NCBI RefSeq assembly: GCF_963678635.1
Contig: NC_087062.1
Span: 79,859,200 to 79,923,199, forward strand
DNA: 64,000 nt
Reading direction: 5' to 3'
Source of the DNA: Symsagittifera roscoffensis
Lineage: Eukaryota; Xenacoelomorpha; Acoela; Convolutidae
This document shows, one piece after another, positions 36,351 through 46,000 of this stretch (within the stretch, counting starts at the first letter, position 1; every line of letters starts with the position of its first letter). The notes under the pieces are model-generated. The model ran no database searches. It had not been told where the DNA came from and saw nothing but the letters and a program-made list of their open reading frames with translations. Both the position numbers and the translations under genes were made by a program.

Positions 36351-37043
36351 GAATGCTTCATTTTCGCTTGACCCATATGAATCTTCTGCCTTTATCGGTA
36401 TTATTTGTCAATTTTTTAATGAAACAACTTGTTTTGTAATTTCATCGTTTAGGAGGAGAAGCGAAGGGGCTGAATAACCGAAAGCCAGGCGCGGATCAAG
36501 AATTTAATTGAGAAGAATGTGGTTCATTCAAAGTGTTAAAAATTTTGGCTCTTTTCCACTCCCCTTTCCTTTTTTCAATTTTTGTTTTTGCTTTCCGTGT
36601 AATTATGGCTAAGCGCGTGAAGTTACGATGCAAAGTATGAAGAACAATTCTGTTCACAATTGTTAGTTTGTTCATTGCCCTCGTGGAAATTAGTAAATAA
36701 GGGCACCAAAATTAGCTTGAGAAATTTGCGTAGTCAGGGTGTGTTTGTGTGGACCCTTTGTAGTCATGGAGTCAAATTCCCAACGGTGCGTGCGCCCCTT
36801 TTAATCAGTTCCTGATTTGTGTTATATAAAAAGGCCGGATAGGTAACATCAGCGACCTGCACTAACTAAAACTCAGTTTCAAGTAGTTTATGTTAATTAA
36901 TTTATTTCCGTTCCTTTGGGCGACAGCTTTCAAACTGTTTTCACTCACTCAATTGATCACTTGAGCATTGTCACTGGTTCCGTTAAATTGCTAAAATTAC
37001 CAAGACGTTGTTATCAAAAGCTGAACTGAAGCCAATGACCACA
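36351..37043. other. No gene recognised
   Basis: Sequence between the RT pseudogene and the hAT MITE; no coding or repeat signal was seen. Confidence 0.4.
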
Positions 37044-37051
37044 GACTCATG

Positions 37052-37473
37052 CAGTAGCGGATATAGGGGGGGGGGGGGCGGTTGGAGGACGCTTCTTCTC
37101 AGGAATTCGACCCCCTGCCAACCCAAAGGGTCCCCTCTTTGTACAGTTTTAAGATATCAATTTTTGGCCAACTGACCTTAAAAATTTTCTAAAGGCGCCT
37201 TTGGCGCCAATCTATACTAATTTTGAGGGAGGAGCGCGCGCCGAAAAAACGTGATTTTTTGGACGAAATTTTCCAAAAAGTGCACAAAAAAACTTTTTTG
37301 GCCTGTTTTTTCACAATTTTGCAAACGGCGCAGAAAATTTTGTCATATTACAGCCTTAATAGTGATTTTGGAGAGCTCAAAAAATCAATTTGGTTGACCT
37401 AAAAAAAAGGTCGACAAAATTGTCAAAACTTTTTTGAAAATCCCCCCTCGAGAAATTCCTAGATATGCGCCTG
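37052..37473 (+). mobile_element. hAT-type MITE (family C), well-preserved copy with target duplication
   Basis: The termini are CAGTAGCGGATATAGG and CCTAGATATGCGCCTG. The flanking octamers GACTCATG (37044-37051) and GACACATG (37474-37481) match at 7 of 8 bases, the hAT signature. The 422-bp interior has an oligo-G run, a GGGTCCCC block, GGAGCGCGCGCCG and a terminal CCCCCCTCGAGAAATTC. It is non-coding. Confidence 0.85.
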
Positions 37474-37624
37474 GACACATGCCTAGAATTTCACAGGTCA
37501 TCTTAGATTCGCAGTAACTAATTTGTTGTCGTTTTTTTCCAAAAAATTAAAATTTTCATGTTGTTTTAATTATAAACTACCAAAATATGTCATACCAGAA
37601 TTAGGGCGAGAAAAGATACACCCC

Positions 37625-37925
37625 AAGGTCAACTCCCTGAGAAGGGGAGGCGTCCATACCCCCTAAGACCGCTACTGATTTCGACCCCTTCACCACTCTT
37701 CAGCCTTTTGGTACCATTTTTTAAGGTGCCATTGCCGCTTGTATGAAATAGTTTTGAAGCAGATGTTTGAGTCAGAAAAAGTTTTCCAAAACTGTCCAAG
37801 AGCAGTATTTTGTGCCCATTTTCGAAAAACTTTGCCTAAATTGGGTCATTTAGGCGTTTCTGGAGAGCTAAGAAAATCTCATTCGTCAATTAGGCGTTTC
37901 CGGAGAGCACAGAAAATCTCAAGCT
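37625..37925 (+). repeat. Divergent G/C-rich repeat with a two-copy ~40-bp tandem
   Basis: 37625-37700 (CCCCCTAAGACCGCTACTGATTTCGACCCC) resembles family C ends. Downstream, TTAGGCGTTTCTGGAGAGC-AAGAAAATCTCA is present twice (about 37849 and 37889). Confidence 0.5.
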
Positions 37926-38064
37926 ATTTTTATATTAGTCTCCTTCCACACTAGAGATAACGTAGATCAGATACAAAAAACTTAATAGAGTTCCAAAGAT
38001 AATAAAACACCAGTATTATGACATCAGAATCCGGTACATTTAATCCTGGGAAAATTGAAAGCCC

Positions 38065-38505
38065 TGTCAAGAAAGAGGTTTAAATGGTGTATATTTCGGA
38101 ACGAGAGATGTAAACTGCAAATCATAAAGTTAGTCGGGGACAATGAAATAGAGTTCAACCAAAGGTGACAGACAACTCCGAAGCTTAAATACCAGTTAGC
38201 GCCAAATAGATGGATTGAATGCAATTGGAATAAAGAGAATAGAACTGGAATTTAATTATTATGACATTCCCCTTCCTGTGGAAGAATGAAATAAACGAAA
38301 ACTTAGAGTACTCAATGAAACTTAGATTTATGACGAAAACTCTTAGCTAAAGTTTTGGGTTTTGATACCAACTAAGTAAAACTGAAATGTTGAGTTTTTG
38401 TTCGCTCAACGGCCTGCCCTCTTCCTGTACTACATTGAAAATTTTAAGTTTTACTCCAGTTGTTTTTCTCCGCCCTCTGATTTCTGGATATGATCTATCA
38501 TGACA
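38065..38505 (-). repeat. 3' LTR of the gypsy element
   Basis: It begins TGTCAAGAAA and ends CATGACA on the plus strand (TGTC/GACA inverted termini), 441 bp. Its first ~290 bp align with the right-hand copy at 42690, including GAGATGTAAACTGCAAATCA and GCAATTGGAATAAAGA/GCAGTTGGAATAAAGA. Confidence 0.85.
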
Positions 38506-38768
38506 GCCCCCATTTTGTTGACCACCGTAGGTTTTCTTCCGGAACGTCTCGAAGATGTTTCGTCCTGTGAGCTTGCCGATTCTTGGCTCGAGTACAATAC
38601 CAGCCGCTATTTGCGAACTCGTTTCTTCGTGCTTGCCTGTGCAATTTAAGATTCCCCCAATGCCACAGGTTCGTTGTCCTCGAACGTCGCCGGTTCCGTT
38701 TCGACTCGGTCTTTTCGATTTCCGGCCACTTCCGTCTTTCGCTAAATCGTATATGCCGTCGCGGTCTC

Positions 38769-39542
38769 CTAATCGCTCGGTCGTATTTTCATTGCGTTGT
38801 TATTTTTCACGCTGATTGTGGCTCGCTCCCCCAGTTCGGCCGTTGGCCGGTTCACTTCCGCCTCCTGACTTCCGGTGGTTGTCCGTTCATCCTCCGGTAA
38901 ACTCGTTCCCGGCGCCCTTGTCGTTGCTTGTCCGAGCATTCGCTTCGTCGCTAAAGGCAAGTCATTGTCGTCATCGGAAGAATCCCCTTCGGTTTTTCGG
39001 CTGCGTTTCGTGCTTGTGGTAATCGGTCGTTTACTTTTCGAACTGGATGGCTTCTCATTCATCATTTTACGTTTCCCCTCCTGCGGTGTGAGTGGAGGAG
39101 CTCTAGGTGCTCCGGGTGCGCGTTTCCTAGGGGTTGTGATCTTTCGCAACGCCACTCCCGTTTTCCTAAGAACAGCATTGTTACTCATTTTAATAGTATG
39201 TTCGGTTTCTTTCATTATTTTAGATTTTAGTTGTTTATACCTGCTAAGAATTTTATCCGCGGTCTGCTGCATAATCAGTGTCGGTGCCGCTGCTGACGCC
39301 GGTGGTTCCGCGCTCCGGCCAATTTCTGGCTCCACCCCCTGATTATTTATCTGATCGTCTGATAACTGCCATGGGTGCCGTCGGTTTTTCACGTTGTAGG
39401 TAGTATCAGATCTGACTCCCCAGTTCGTTTCTGCTGGGTGCGGCATCAATTGGGCATCTGCGTCTCGTTCATCTAAGGAAGCAGATTTTGAACGTATTAC
39501 TTTAACCCAGCTTAGATTCCTTAGAGACGGCTTTTTAGTCAA
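38769..39542 (-). pseudogene. C-terminal tail of the gypsy Pol or a downstream ORF
   Basis: An uninterrupted 257-codon frame, rich in Lys, Arg, Ser, Thr and Pro, with basic clusters (RKRAPGAPRAPP, KSKRPITTSTKRSRK) and an acidic DSSDDDND stretch. It follows the integrase core after a short gap and reaches to near the polypurine tract. It most likely is the integrase C-terminal extension, which often binds nucleic acid or chromatin; a separate ORF is possible. Its openness contrasts with the damaged upstream regions. Confidence 0.55.
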
Positions 39543-39609
39543 ATTCCTCAGAACCGTATTAGCCTCTTGACCGTAATGGGCTTCAAATGGCGTTAGCTTA
39601 AGCGTGGCG

Positions 39610-40230
39610 TTTTGGGGAAATCTTAGAGCGCCAGGGCCCTTTCGAGCATCTTCTCCGATTTCTTTTCTCGCGCATGCATGAGTACTAGGTTCAAGAGGCT
39701 GCCGTTGGTTCGTTCAATACAACCCGTTGCTCGATGATCGTTTACCGGCGATACAATAAATTCAATTCCTTCCTGATGCCAAAAGTTTTTAACGTCTTTA
39801 TACATGAAATTTTTCCCTTGGTCCACACGAACCTGTCGCGGAACGCCATATGTGGTGATATATGTTCTTAAATATTTTAGGATCTGTTTGAACTACAAAC
39901 CATGGCCAAGGGCTATCTTGAAAAGCGGTCGACCGCCACAAGGACATACTTTTTACATTCATTTAAGTAGTTGATCGGTCCCCAGAAATCTAATTGTAAT
40001 TATTCATTTGGTTCTTTGGGTCAGGTTTTCCCCTACATGTTCTTCTCGGCACATGTTTTTTTAATTCCTTACGGGCCATTGAGCATTCTCGGCAGTTTTC
40101 CGCTATTGACGCTAGACTCGACATATGAAGGAATACCAATTGTCCTTGGCCGCTTCGTACATATTAGACTTCCCATGACGGTATTAGCGTAGTTTGTTGT
40201 TTACCGCCGCGTGCAGGAGTTTGGTTTTAC
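39610..40230 (-). pseudogene. Gypsy integrase (HHCC and catalytic core), interrupted
   Basis: From 40230 a His/Cys zinc-binding region ends CRECSMARKELKK (about 40090, frame-broken). The catalytic core begins LDFWGPI (about 39985, first Asp) and YVLVAVDRFSR, directly followed by a TAG where Trp is usual. It continues with VDQGKNF (second Asp, about 39825) and RATGCIERTNGSL (catalytic Glu, about 39735). The three acidic residues are preserved; the frame is not. Confidence 0.85.
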
Positions 40231-40789
40231 TAACTTATCGTCAATCCAAAAGGATCCATCTTGCGTTGTATTGCTTTTAGTACTCCTGAATTCTGTTTTA
40301 AATGCTTGCATATTCTGTTTAATTTCTTCAATTTTGTCGCCGCTATATATTCTATTTCTGAATTTTTAGTGTTTTTCCTCGAATTTGTTTTTGCCCCAAC
40401 TGAATTTGCATATGTATCAGTTGATTTTCCGGATACGCAAATTGCTGGACTTTTGACTGTCATTGGTACATTCTCCATGGCATGTAATTTTGCCCTCTAT
40501 CAATCGTTCTCTGCTCGATATAATGCATACTCGCTTTTCATTGGCCTGTGCGACTCAAATTTTTTTTGGAGTTATATAACTTTTGAAAGGGCGCCTCGAA
40601 TTGAATTGATTTTTGCGACCGTAAACATACTATTATGTGTGCTGACAGAATCAACTTCTGAGCTTGGATGTCTTAAAAAAAATCTGCGAGACCGATCTTC
40701 GCTTCGGGTTTATTTTTTACTCGCAAATCCGAAAATAAAAAGATATAACGAATTAACCACCGTGTTAATTGTTTGAACATAGTTTTATT

Positions 40790-41030
40790 CTTTTAATTGT
40801 TCCCTGTTTAGCAGTGAGACTAAGGCTTTATGATCTGTAACAATCAAAAATGTCCTCCCAAAAAATAGTTTCGGAAAAATTCGGCCCCTAGTTCATTCGT
40901 CGAGTACATTTTTTCAGCGTCGTTTAAGTAGCGACATGCGAAGGATTCGTCGGAGCCTGTTTGCTCGATGAAAGCGCTGAGCCCGTTATGACTCGCGTCG
41001 CAGACTTTTCTTGTATTACGGTGTATGTCA
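40790..41030 (-). pseudogene. Gypsy RNase H domain, frame-broken
   Basis: The minus strand reads VCDASHNGLSAFIEQ, then CRYLNDAEKMYSTNELGA, and after a frame change IVTDHKALVSLLNRE. These are the standard RNase H landmarks of Ty3/gypsy Pol. It is joined almost directly to protease-RT linker sequence, without the RT fingers and palm. Confidence 0.8.
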
Positions 41031-41059
41031 AAAAACCGTTGTTCGACTATGTTTGCAAC

Positions 41060-41500
41060 TTATACTTTGTAGTTTCTAATTTTACCGACTAGGCAAAAAA
41101 GATTGTTAAATTGCTTACTGAAGTAGAGTTGCCATTGATCTAGTGGTGCCTCTGCGTTGGACGTCTCTGCACCATCTTGTTCTCCCTGGATGGACATCAC
41201 ATTCTCCCCCGGTGTCTTTTGGATCAGCTGCAACCCAAGGCTAGACATCAAGTCCCTTCCAACAATAGATGGTCTGCTGCCTCCTAGCACCTTGATCTTT
41301 GCTTCGACGGCCCATTCGTTTGCTTTCAGGAGGACTGTCAGTCCTTAGTAGGTGTAGTGGATTGTTCCCGTAATCCCTGAATTCGTTATCTTCTGGCTTT
41401 AGCTCGTTCACTTTCACTCCTGCGGTGCCCAGTATGTTCCTTAGTTCTCCGATGGTAAAAATTGAGATCGGCGTTCCGCTGTCTATCCAAACGCTCATCT
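41060..41500 (-). pseudogene. Gypsy retropepsin (aspartic protease) and start of RT linker
   Basis: The active-site triad context VWIDSGTPISIF is at about 41490. The C-terminal flap motif VLGGSRPSIVGRDLM is at about 41290, in a different frame. The linker to RT (FNNLFCLVGKIRNYKV) ends at 41060. Confidence 0.8.
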
Positions 41501-41739
41501 GTTCGCCATTAACTATTTATTGTCAGCTTTTCGCCCGCAACTTTTATTTCGGTTTCCCTTGAATGGTCATGACAACATAGTCACCCCAACAGTCTAAATC
41601 CAGCGATCGGTGTCTCTCCTCCGGCATGTTGACCCAACCGACGGAACTTTCGTGTTGCGAGTGCATATCCTCTGTGTCTCCGGGTTAGCTCATGCCCAGA
41701 TCCTCTTGGCCTTGATTTAGTCCCACTGCCAGCTGACCT

Positions 41740-42563
41740 CGATTGCTAAATTTTCGCCTACACGTTTTTTTTGTAATGAACTGTCTTTCGGCAGAAGCTG
41801 CAGGTCGCGCTTCTCGCAGGGCATCTTGTCATGTGCTCTGTGGTAAAAATGGCCTGGTCGCAATTTTAGCATTTTTTTGTTACCTTGTTGCACTCCTCCT
41901 CGGATTTCCGATGGTCCTCGTTACGGTCCACGTCCGCGTTGTCTACTGTTCCTATAGCCGCCCCGGATTGCCCTTTCCCGGTTCCGTTTTGATCTAAAAT
42001 GCTCCTCCACCAGTAATGCTCTTCAATGTCGTTCGTTGATACGTACGTTTTCACGTACTTGTGTCTGTGCTCGTAAGATAGCGCTATACGGTATACCTCC
42101 TTTGGGTTTTTTGTCGATCGGCAAAATTTGTATTGAGCCTCTCTGCTATTCCTGTTCACACTGAGTACTTCTCGTAGGATTCTGTTCTCCAAAGCTCCTA
42201 AATTGCAGCGTGCCGCCAATGAACTTAGAACAAAATAGAACTGCTCCAATGATTCCCCGATATGCTGTTTCCTTGCTAACAGCTGGAAAGTTTCATACGC
42301 CACGTTGCGTTCTTTCTTTAACTCCGTTTCCATAGAATTAATGACCCTAGCATAACGGGTCGAAGTCAAGTCCAAATGTGGTTTTCGCCTGTGGAATTCA
42401 TCCTGTCGTTTCTCACACAGGTACATAAATTCGACATTAGCGTCTGCTCCACCTCCAATTAATTTTCCCCATGCACCTCCTCATGTAAGGCCGCAACTTG
42501 AGCCGTTGTTAGCGTAGCTGCATAGTAGAATTTTTTTGGGTTAATATCATGTTTAGCCACCAT
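41740..42563 (-). pseudogene. Gypsy gag with damaged zinc knuckle
   Basis: It starts near an ATG at 42563 (MVAKHDINPKKFYY). A stop at about 42479 separates it from the open capsid-like part 42426-41866, whose ETFQLLARKQHIGESLEQFY and RILREVLS blocks are typical of retrotransposon gag. After a TGC-TAA break a nucleocapsid-like segment with CSFCRKTVHYKKNV follows; the expected Gly and last Cys of the CCHC knuckle are substituted. Confidence 0.75.
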
Positions 42564-42689
42564 TCCCCATTAAAACCGATTAAACCAAAACTCATTTAGC
42601 ATTGGTGGCTCCGCGAACTTAGGGGGCCAGAACGACGTAATCCCCAGTGAGTTCTCCCCCACCCCCACTTTGGCCTGTTGGCTGCGCCA

Positions 42690-42975
42690 TGTCAAGAAAA
42701 AAATTTCGAAAGTGTAAATTTCAGAAGGAGAGATGTAAACTGCAAATCACAAGGTTAGTCGGAGTGAATTAAATAGAGGTCAACCAAAGGTGGACACCTC
42801 GAAGGTTAAATACCAATTAGCGCCAGACAGATAGATTGAATGCAGTTGGAATAAAGAAAATAGAACTAAAATGGACTGTGAACTAATTTAATCACTATGA
42901 GACTCCCCTTCCTGCGAAGAATGAAAAAAAAATGAAAATTCAGAGAACTCAATGAAATTATGAAATTTAGGTTTT
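42690..42975 (-). repeat. 5' LTR of the gypsy element, truncated
   Basis: It starts TGTCAAGAAA on the plus strand and is collinear with 38065-38350, including the TTAAATACCARTTAGCGCCA and CTCCCCTTCCTG/TTCCCCTTCCTG blocks. Similarity fades near 42975, so about 155 bp present in the left LTR are missing. Confidence 0.8.
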
Positions 42976-43066
42976 TGATGACCCAGCAATTTAAAGCGAC
43001 CCAACAATTTAAAGCCCCATCAATTCTTTGAAGAAACTGCAAACTAACGAGAAGATAATCTATTAT

Positions 43067-46000
43067 TTAGATAAAATCAGCGAACATATCTTTCCAACCC
43101 TCTGCAATCAGAAGAGCTTCTGAATTATGTGAGTTCCTGTGATGCTGACACCATTGAAGAGCATTCTTTCCGTCCAGGGTAAACAGCAGTTTTTCTTTTG
43201 GAAAACCGGAATCGGCAAGAAGTTTAATATACTCTGTTTTCGCATTTTGGCTACAAACAGCAAGTAGAAGCGTTACTGCAGCGAATTCTCGGTGGCCGTT
43301 CAAATGGTAACCGAATTGCTCTCGGTAAGTGGTTGCAATTTGATCTCCAAGAAGTCCATAGCACTTAAGTTTGTCCAACACCCATGGAACAACTTTTTGT
43401 TGTCTGTTGTTCATGAAAGATATGAAAAGCCACTGGCCCGATTTTTGAGCCCAATTTCTTGCATTTTCATCACCGACAAACTCCAGTATCCAGTCAAATG
43501 CGTCGATTGTGCCGTAAGTCAAACATTTCTGCTCAATTTCTATAATATATCAAAGGTTTCAGCAAAAATAAAGTTTACGCAACCTAATTAAATCAACTCG
43601 TTTGATATACATCAGCCAAAACATTTCTTTCTACCAGTAGTTCTGAAATGACAATTTTCAGAAAAGCCAATTCAATTTCGAACCGTATTTTTCAAGGATT
43701 TTGTTTTATTTTTGTCAATTATCAATTTTATGGGTGGATTATCTAAGTTTGATGAACCGTTTGATCAAAGGCATGATTCTTTTTTAAGTTTTTGAGCTAA
43801 TGCAAAATACCAATAAGTGTTCGTTGGTTGCGATTCGTTAATTTAATAATCATAATATTTATTTTAATTATCATGATTATATATCAATTAGTGTTCGTTG
43901 GCATTACTTATTTTTTCAAAAATATATATGTCTTACCTTGCAGGTCGGAAAACGTCGCGAGGCCCGGCTGATCAGATATTGCCCTAAGTAGCAACTCTTT
44001 GATTTCTTCACCAAATTTTTCGCCCAATGTTTTCACGAACTCTCCCAACTCGTCTTTGTTCATACTTTTGTTGAGACAAAATGCTTTCAAAATTGGTAGA
44101 ACAAATTTTGATTTGCTTTCGACTGGAAACTGCTCCAGAAAGGATTTAAGTCGATCGAATGTTCCGATGTTGAAGACAGTATTTATCCTATGCTTCATTT
44201 CCTTTTCATCCGACGCTATTTGTTCCAATTGCTTTTTAGAGAAGTGCTGATCTTTCTTAATGAATTCCATTGTTTCGGTATAGTCTAACGTTGTGGATTC
44301 AAAGAAGCCTTGAAGACTATCCCTTAGGAACTCATTGGCCAGAATAACAACCTCATACTGAGCTCTGGTCACAGCTAAATGCATTGCTGATTGCACGGCC
44401 ACTAAGTCCGTCTTTTCATGCGCCATGTCTATAATAACGACCACCGACCACGTTTCAATGCCCGTAAATGGAAGTTTGTATTTGTTTTCAACCGGGTCGA
44501 CCACAAAAAAATAACCGTTTTTATGAGCTACGGGCTCATTGTCCAAGTTTCTGATCAATCTTGAGTCAAGTTGAGTCGTTTTATCGGTTAGAACAGTGAT
44601 TAGACGACTAGTATTGTACTTGGAGTCGGTGTTAACTTTGAAAGTTTCGGATGTTTCTGGGAAATAGTCGACTATGAAAGAATGTTGGGAGGACGGGACA
44701 CAGCCTAGAACCCTGGCTGAGGCAGGAGTGATGGGTTTGGTGGCGTGGATGAATTTGCTGGAAAAGCGACTTATGTGATGAGCACTCCTGAAGAGAACTG
44801 TCAGGTTTGTGAGACTAAAATGGGATCTACTTTACAATCCACCCCGTTGGAAATAAATGACAAGAAAAATAAAACATTTCTCAAAATTCGAGGAAATGTA
44901 TCGGCTTTTTCCTTTTCCCCACCAGCGAATTTTCACCATAGTAAAATTTCTCTGTTCTCTTTGTCCGATTGTTACACAACTTGGCATGCGGACTAATTAG
45001 CTATGACATACATATTTGGTCTTCACATATTTAACCTTGTAAAACCCCTCGTTACGGTTATGTGAGGTGGGGGGGGGGGGGGGAGGAAAAAGAGCCAATG
45101 TATCTACAGTTTCGATATTGATCTTAAATCTCGGCCAGATTTGATTTTTTTTATGATGCAGTGAGAACCAATTTTAACATAGTTTTTGCAGCCATATTTT
45201 TTTGTTTTTGTTAAAAAAACTACCAAACTTTCCAATTTTTTTTAAAAAAATAAAAATTAACTTTGATAATTTTCTGGAAAATAACAGAATAGCTTACCCA
45301 AAAAAATTCAAAAAAGTACTATCTTTGAGCATCATTTTCATTGAAACATTTTCAGAAGAATGTCTATTTTGAGCAAGTCTGAATGCTGGTTTCTTGAGGG
45401 TGAGGCAACATTACCCAGCCGAGAAAAATAACCAAAAAAATTGCATGTAGTTCTTAAGCAGGGGCACAACAGCGGTTCGCCGTGATGAGCTGTACAGCTC
45501 GTATGTTGGTCCTATCCCTCGTGGATAAATGATCTTAATTCAAGTGTATGAAATTTCTGATAAGGTACACCAAAGGGAAAGTGTGAAGAAGATCCCTGAA
45601 ATGTTGAACGAGAAATCGACTAAGAGGAGACTGGAATCGGTCGTGGTTTCCGACAGATACGTATGCAATGATGCACTGCTTGCATCGTAGAATGACATTG
45701 CACAGATTTCTCCGATTTATGAAGTACTCCCCGTGATCCGTTATGTCGAAACCTGCGTGCAACTCTTCAATCAGAATGACCGACTTTTTCAGGTGTTCAC
45801 AAGTCAGGCTAAAAATAAGACCTCCATCTTTAAACAAGAATTGAAAATGATGAATTTTATTCTAAGTACTTCTTATATTACAGCTCTAATTTTAACAAAG
45901 ATCGCAAAAAATGCAAGTTTCAAGCCTCTCAAAAGGTTTTTTTTATCTCAAAGAGTTGTTGCTGAGTTTAATAAAATATTGCTTTTTTCAGAAAAAAAAT

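Larger units (their letters stand above)
38065..42975 (-). mobile_element. Decayed Ty3/gypsy (Metaviridae-type) LTR retrotransposon
   Basis: The element lies on the minus strand. The 5' LTR is on the right (42690 to about 42975, missing part of U3) and the 3' LTR on the left (38065-38505). A primer-binding site starting TGGCGCAGCC directly abuts the 5' LTR (42689-42672), and a polypurine tract AAAATGGGGGC (38516-38506) abuts the 3' LTR. Between them are remnants in gypsy order: gag, protease, RNase H, integrase HHCC, integrase core and a C-terminal tail. The RT core is missing between about 41060 and 41030. Stops interrupt gag and integrase. It lies about 90 bp downstream of the helicase-like gene, on the same strand. 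Confidence 0.88.

Noticed and set aside
38555-39342. Plus-strand open frames of 86-155 codons
   Set aside because: They are antisense shadows of the stop-poor minus-strand integrase tail and the region next to the polypurine tract.
40261-40776. 171-codon plus-strand frame with hydrophobic stretches
   Set aside because: It lies antisense to the gypsy pol region between RNase H and integrase and shows no motif.
45393-45542. Hammerhead ribozyme in the family D repeat (GTGATGAGC...GCTCGTA)
   Set aside because: The core would need CTGATGA and GAAA; here the first base and the GAA are wrong, so the resemblance is partial only.
45535-45837. Starting helicase exon 3 at the earlier AG (AAAG before ATGGAGG)
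   Set aside because: That acceptor puts the exon out of phase with exon 2; the pyrimidine-rich TTATTTTTAG at 45809 restores the phase.
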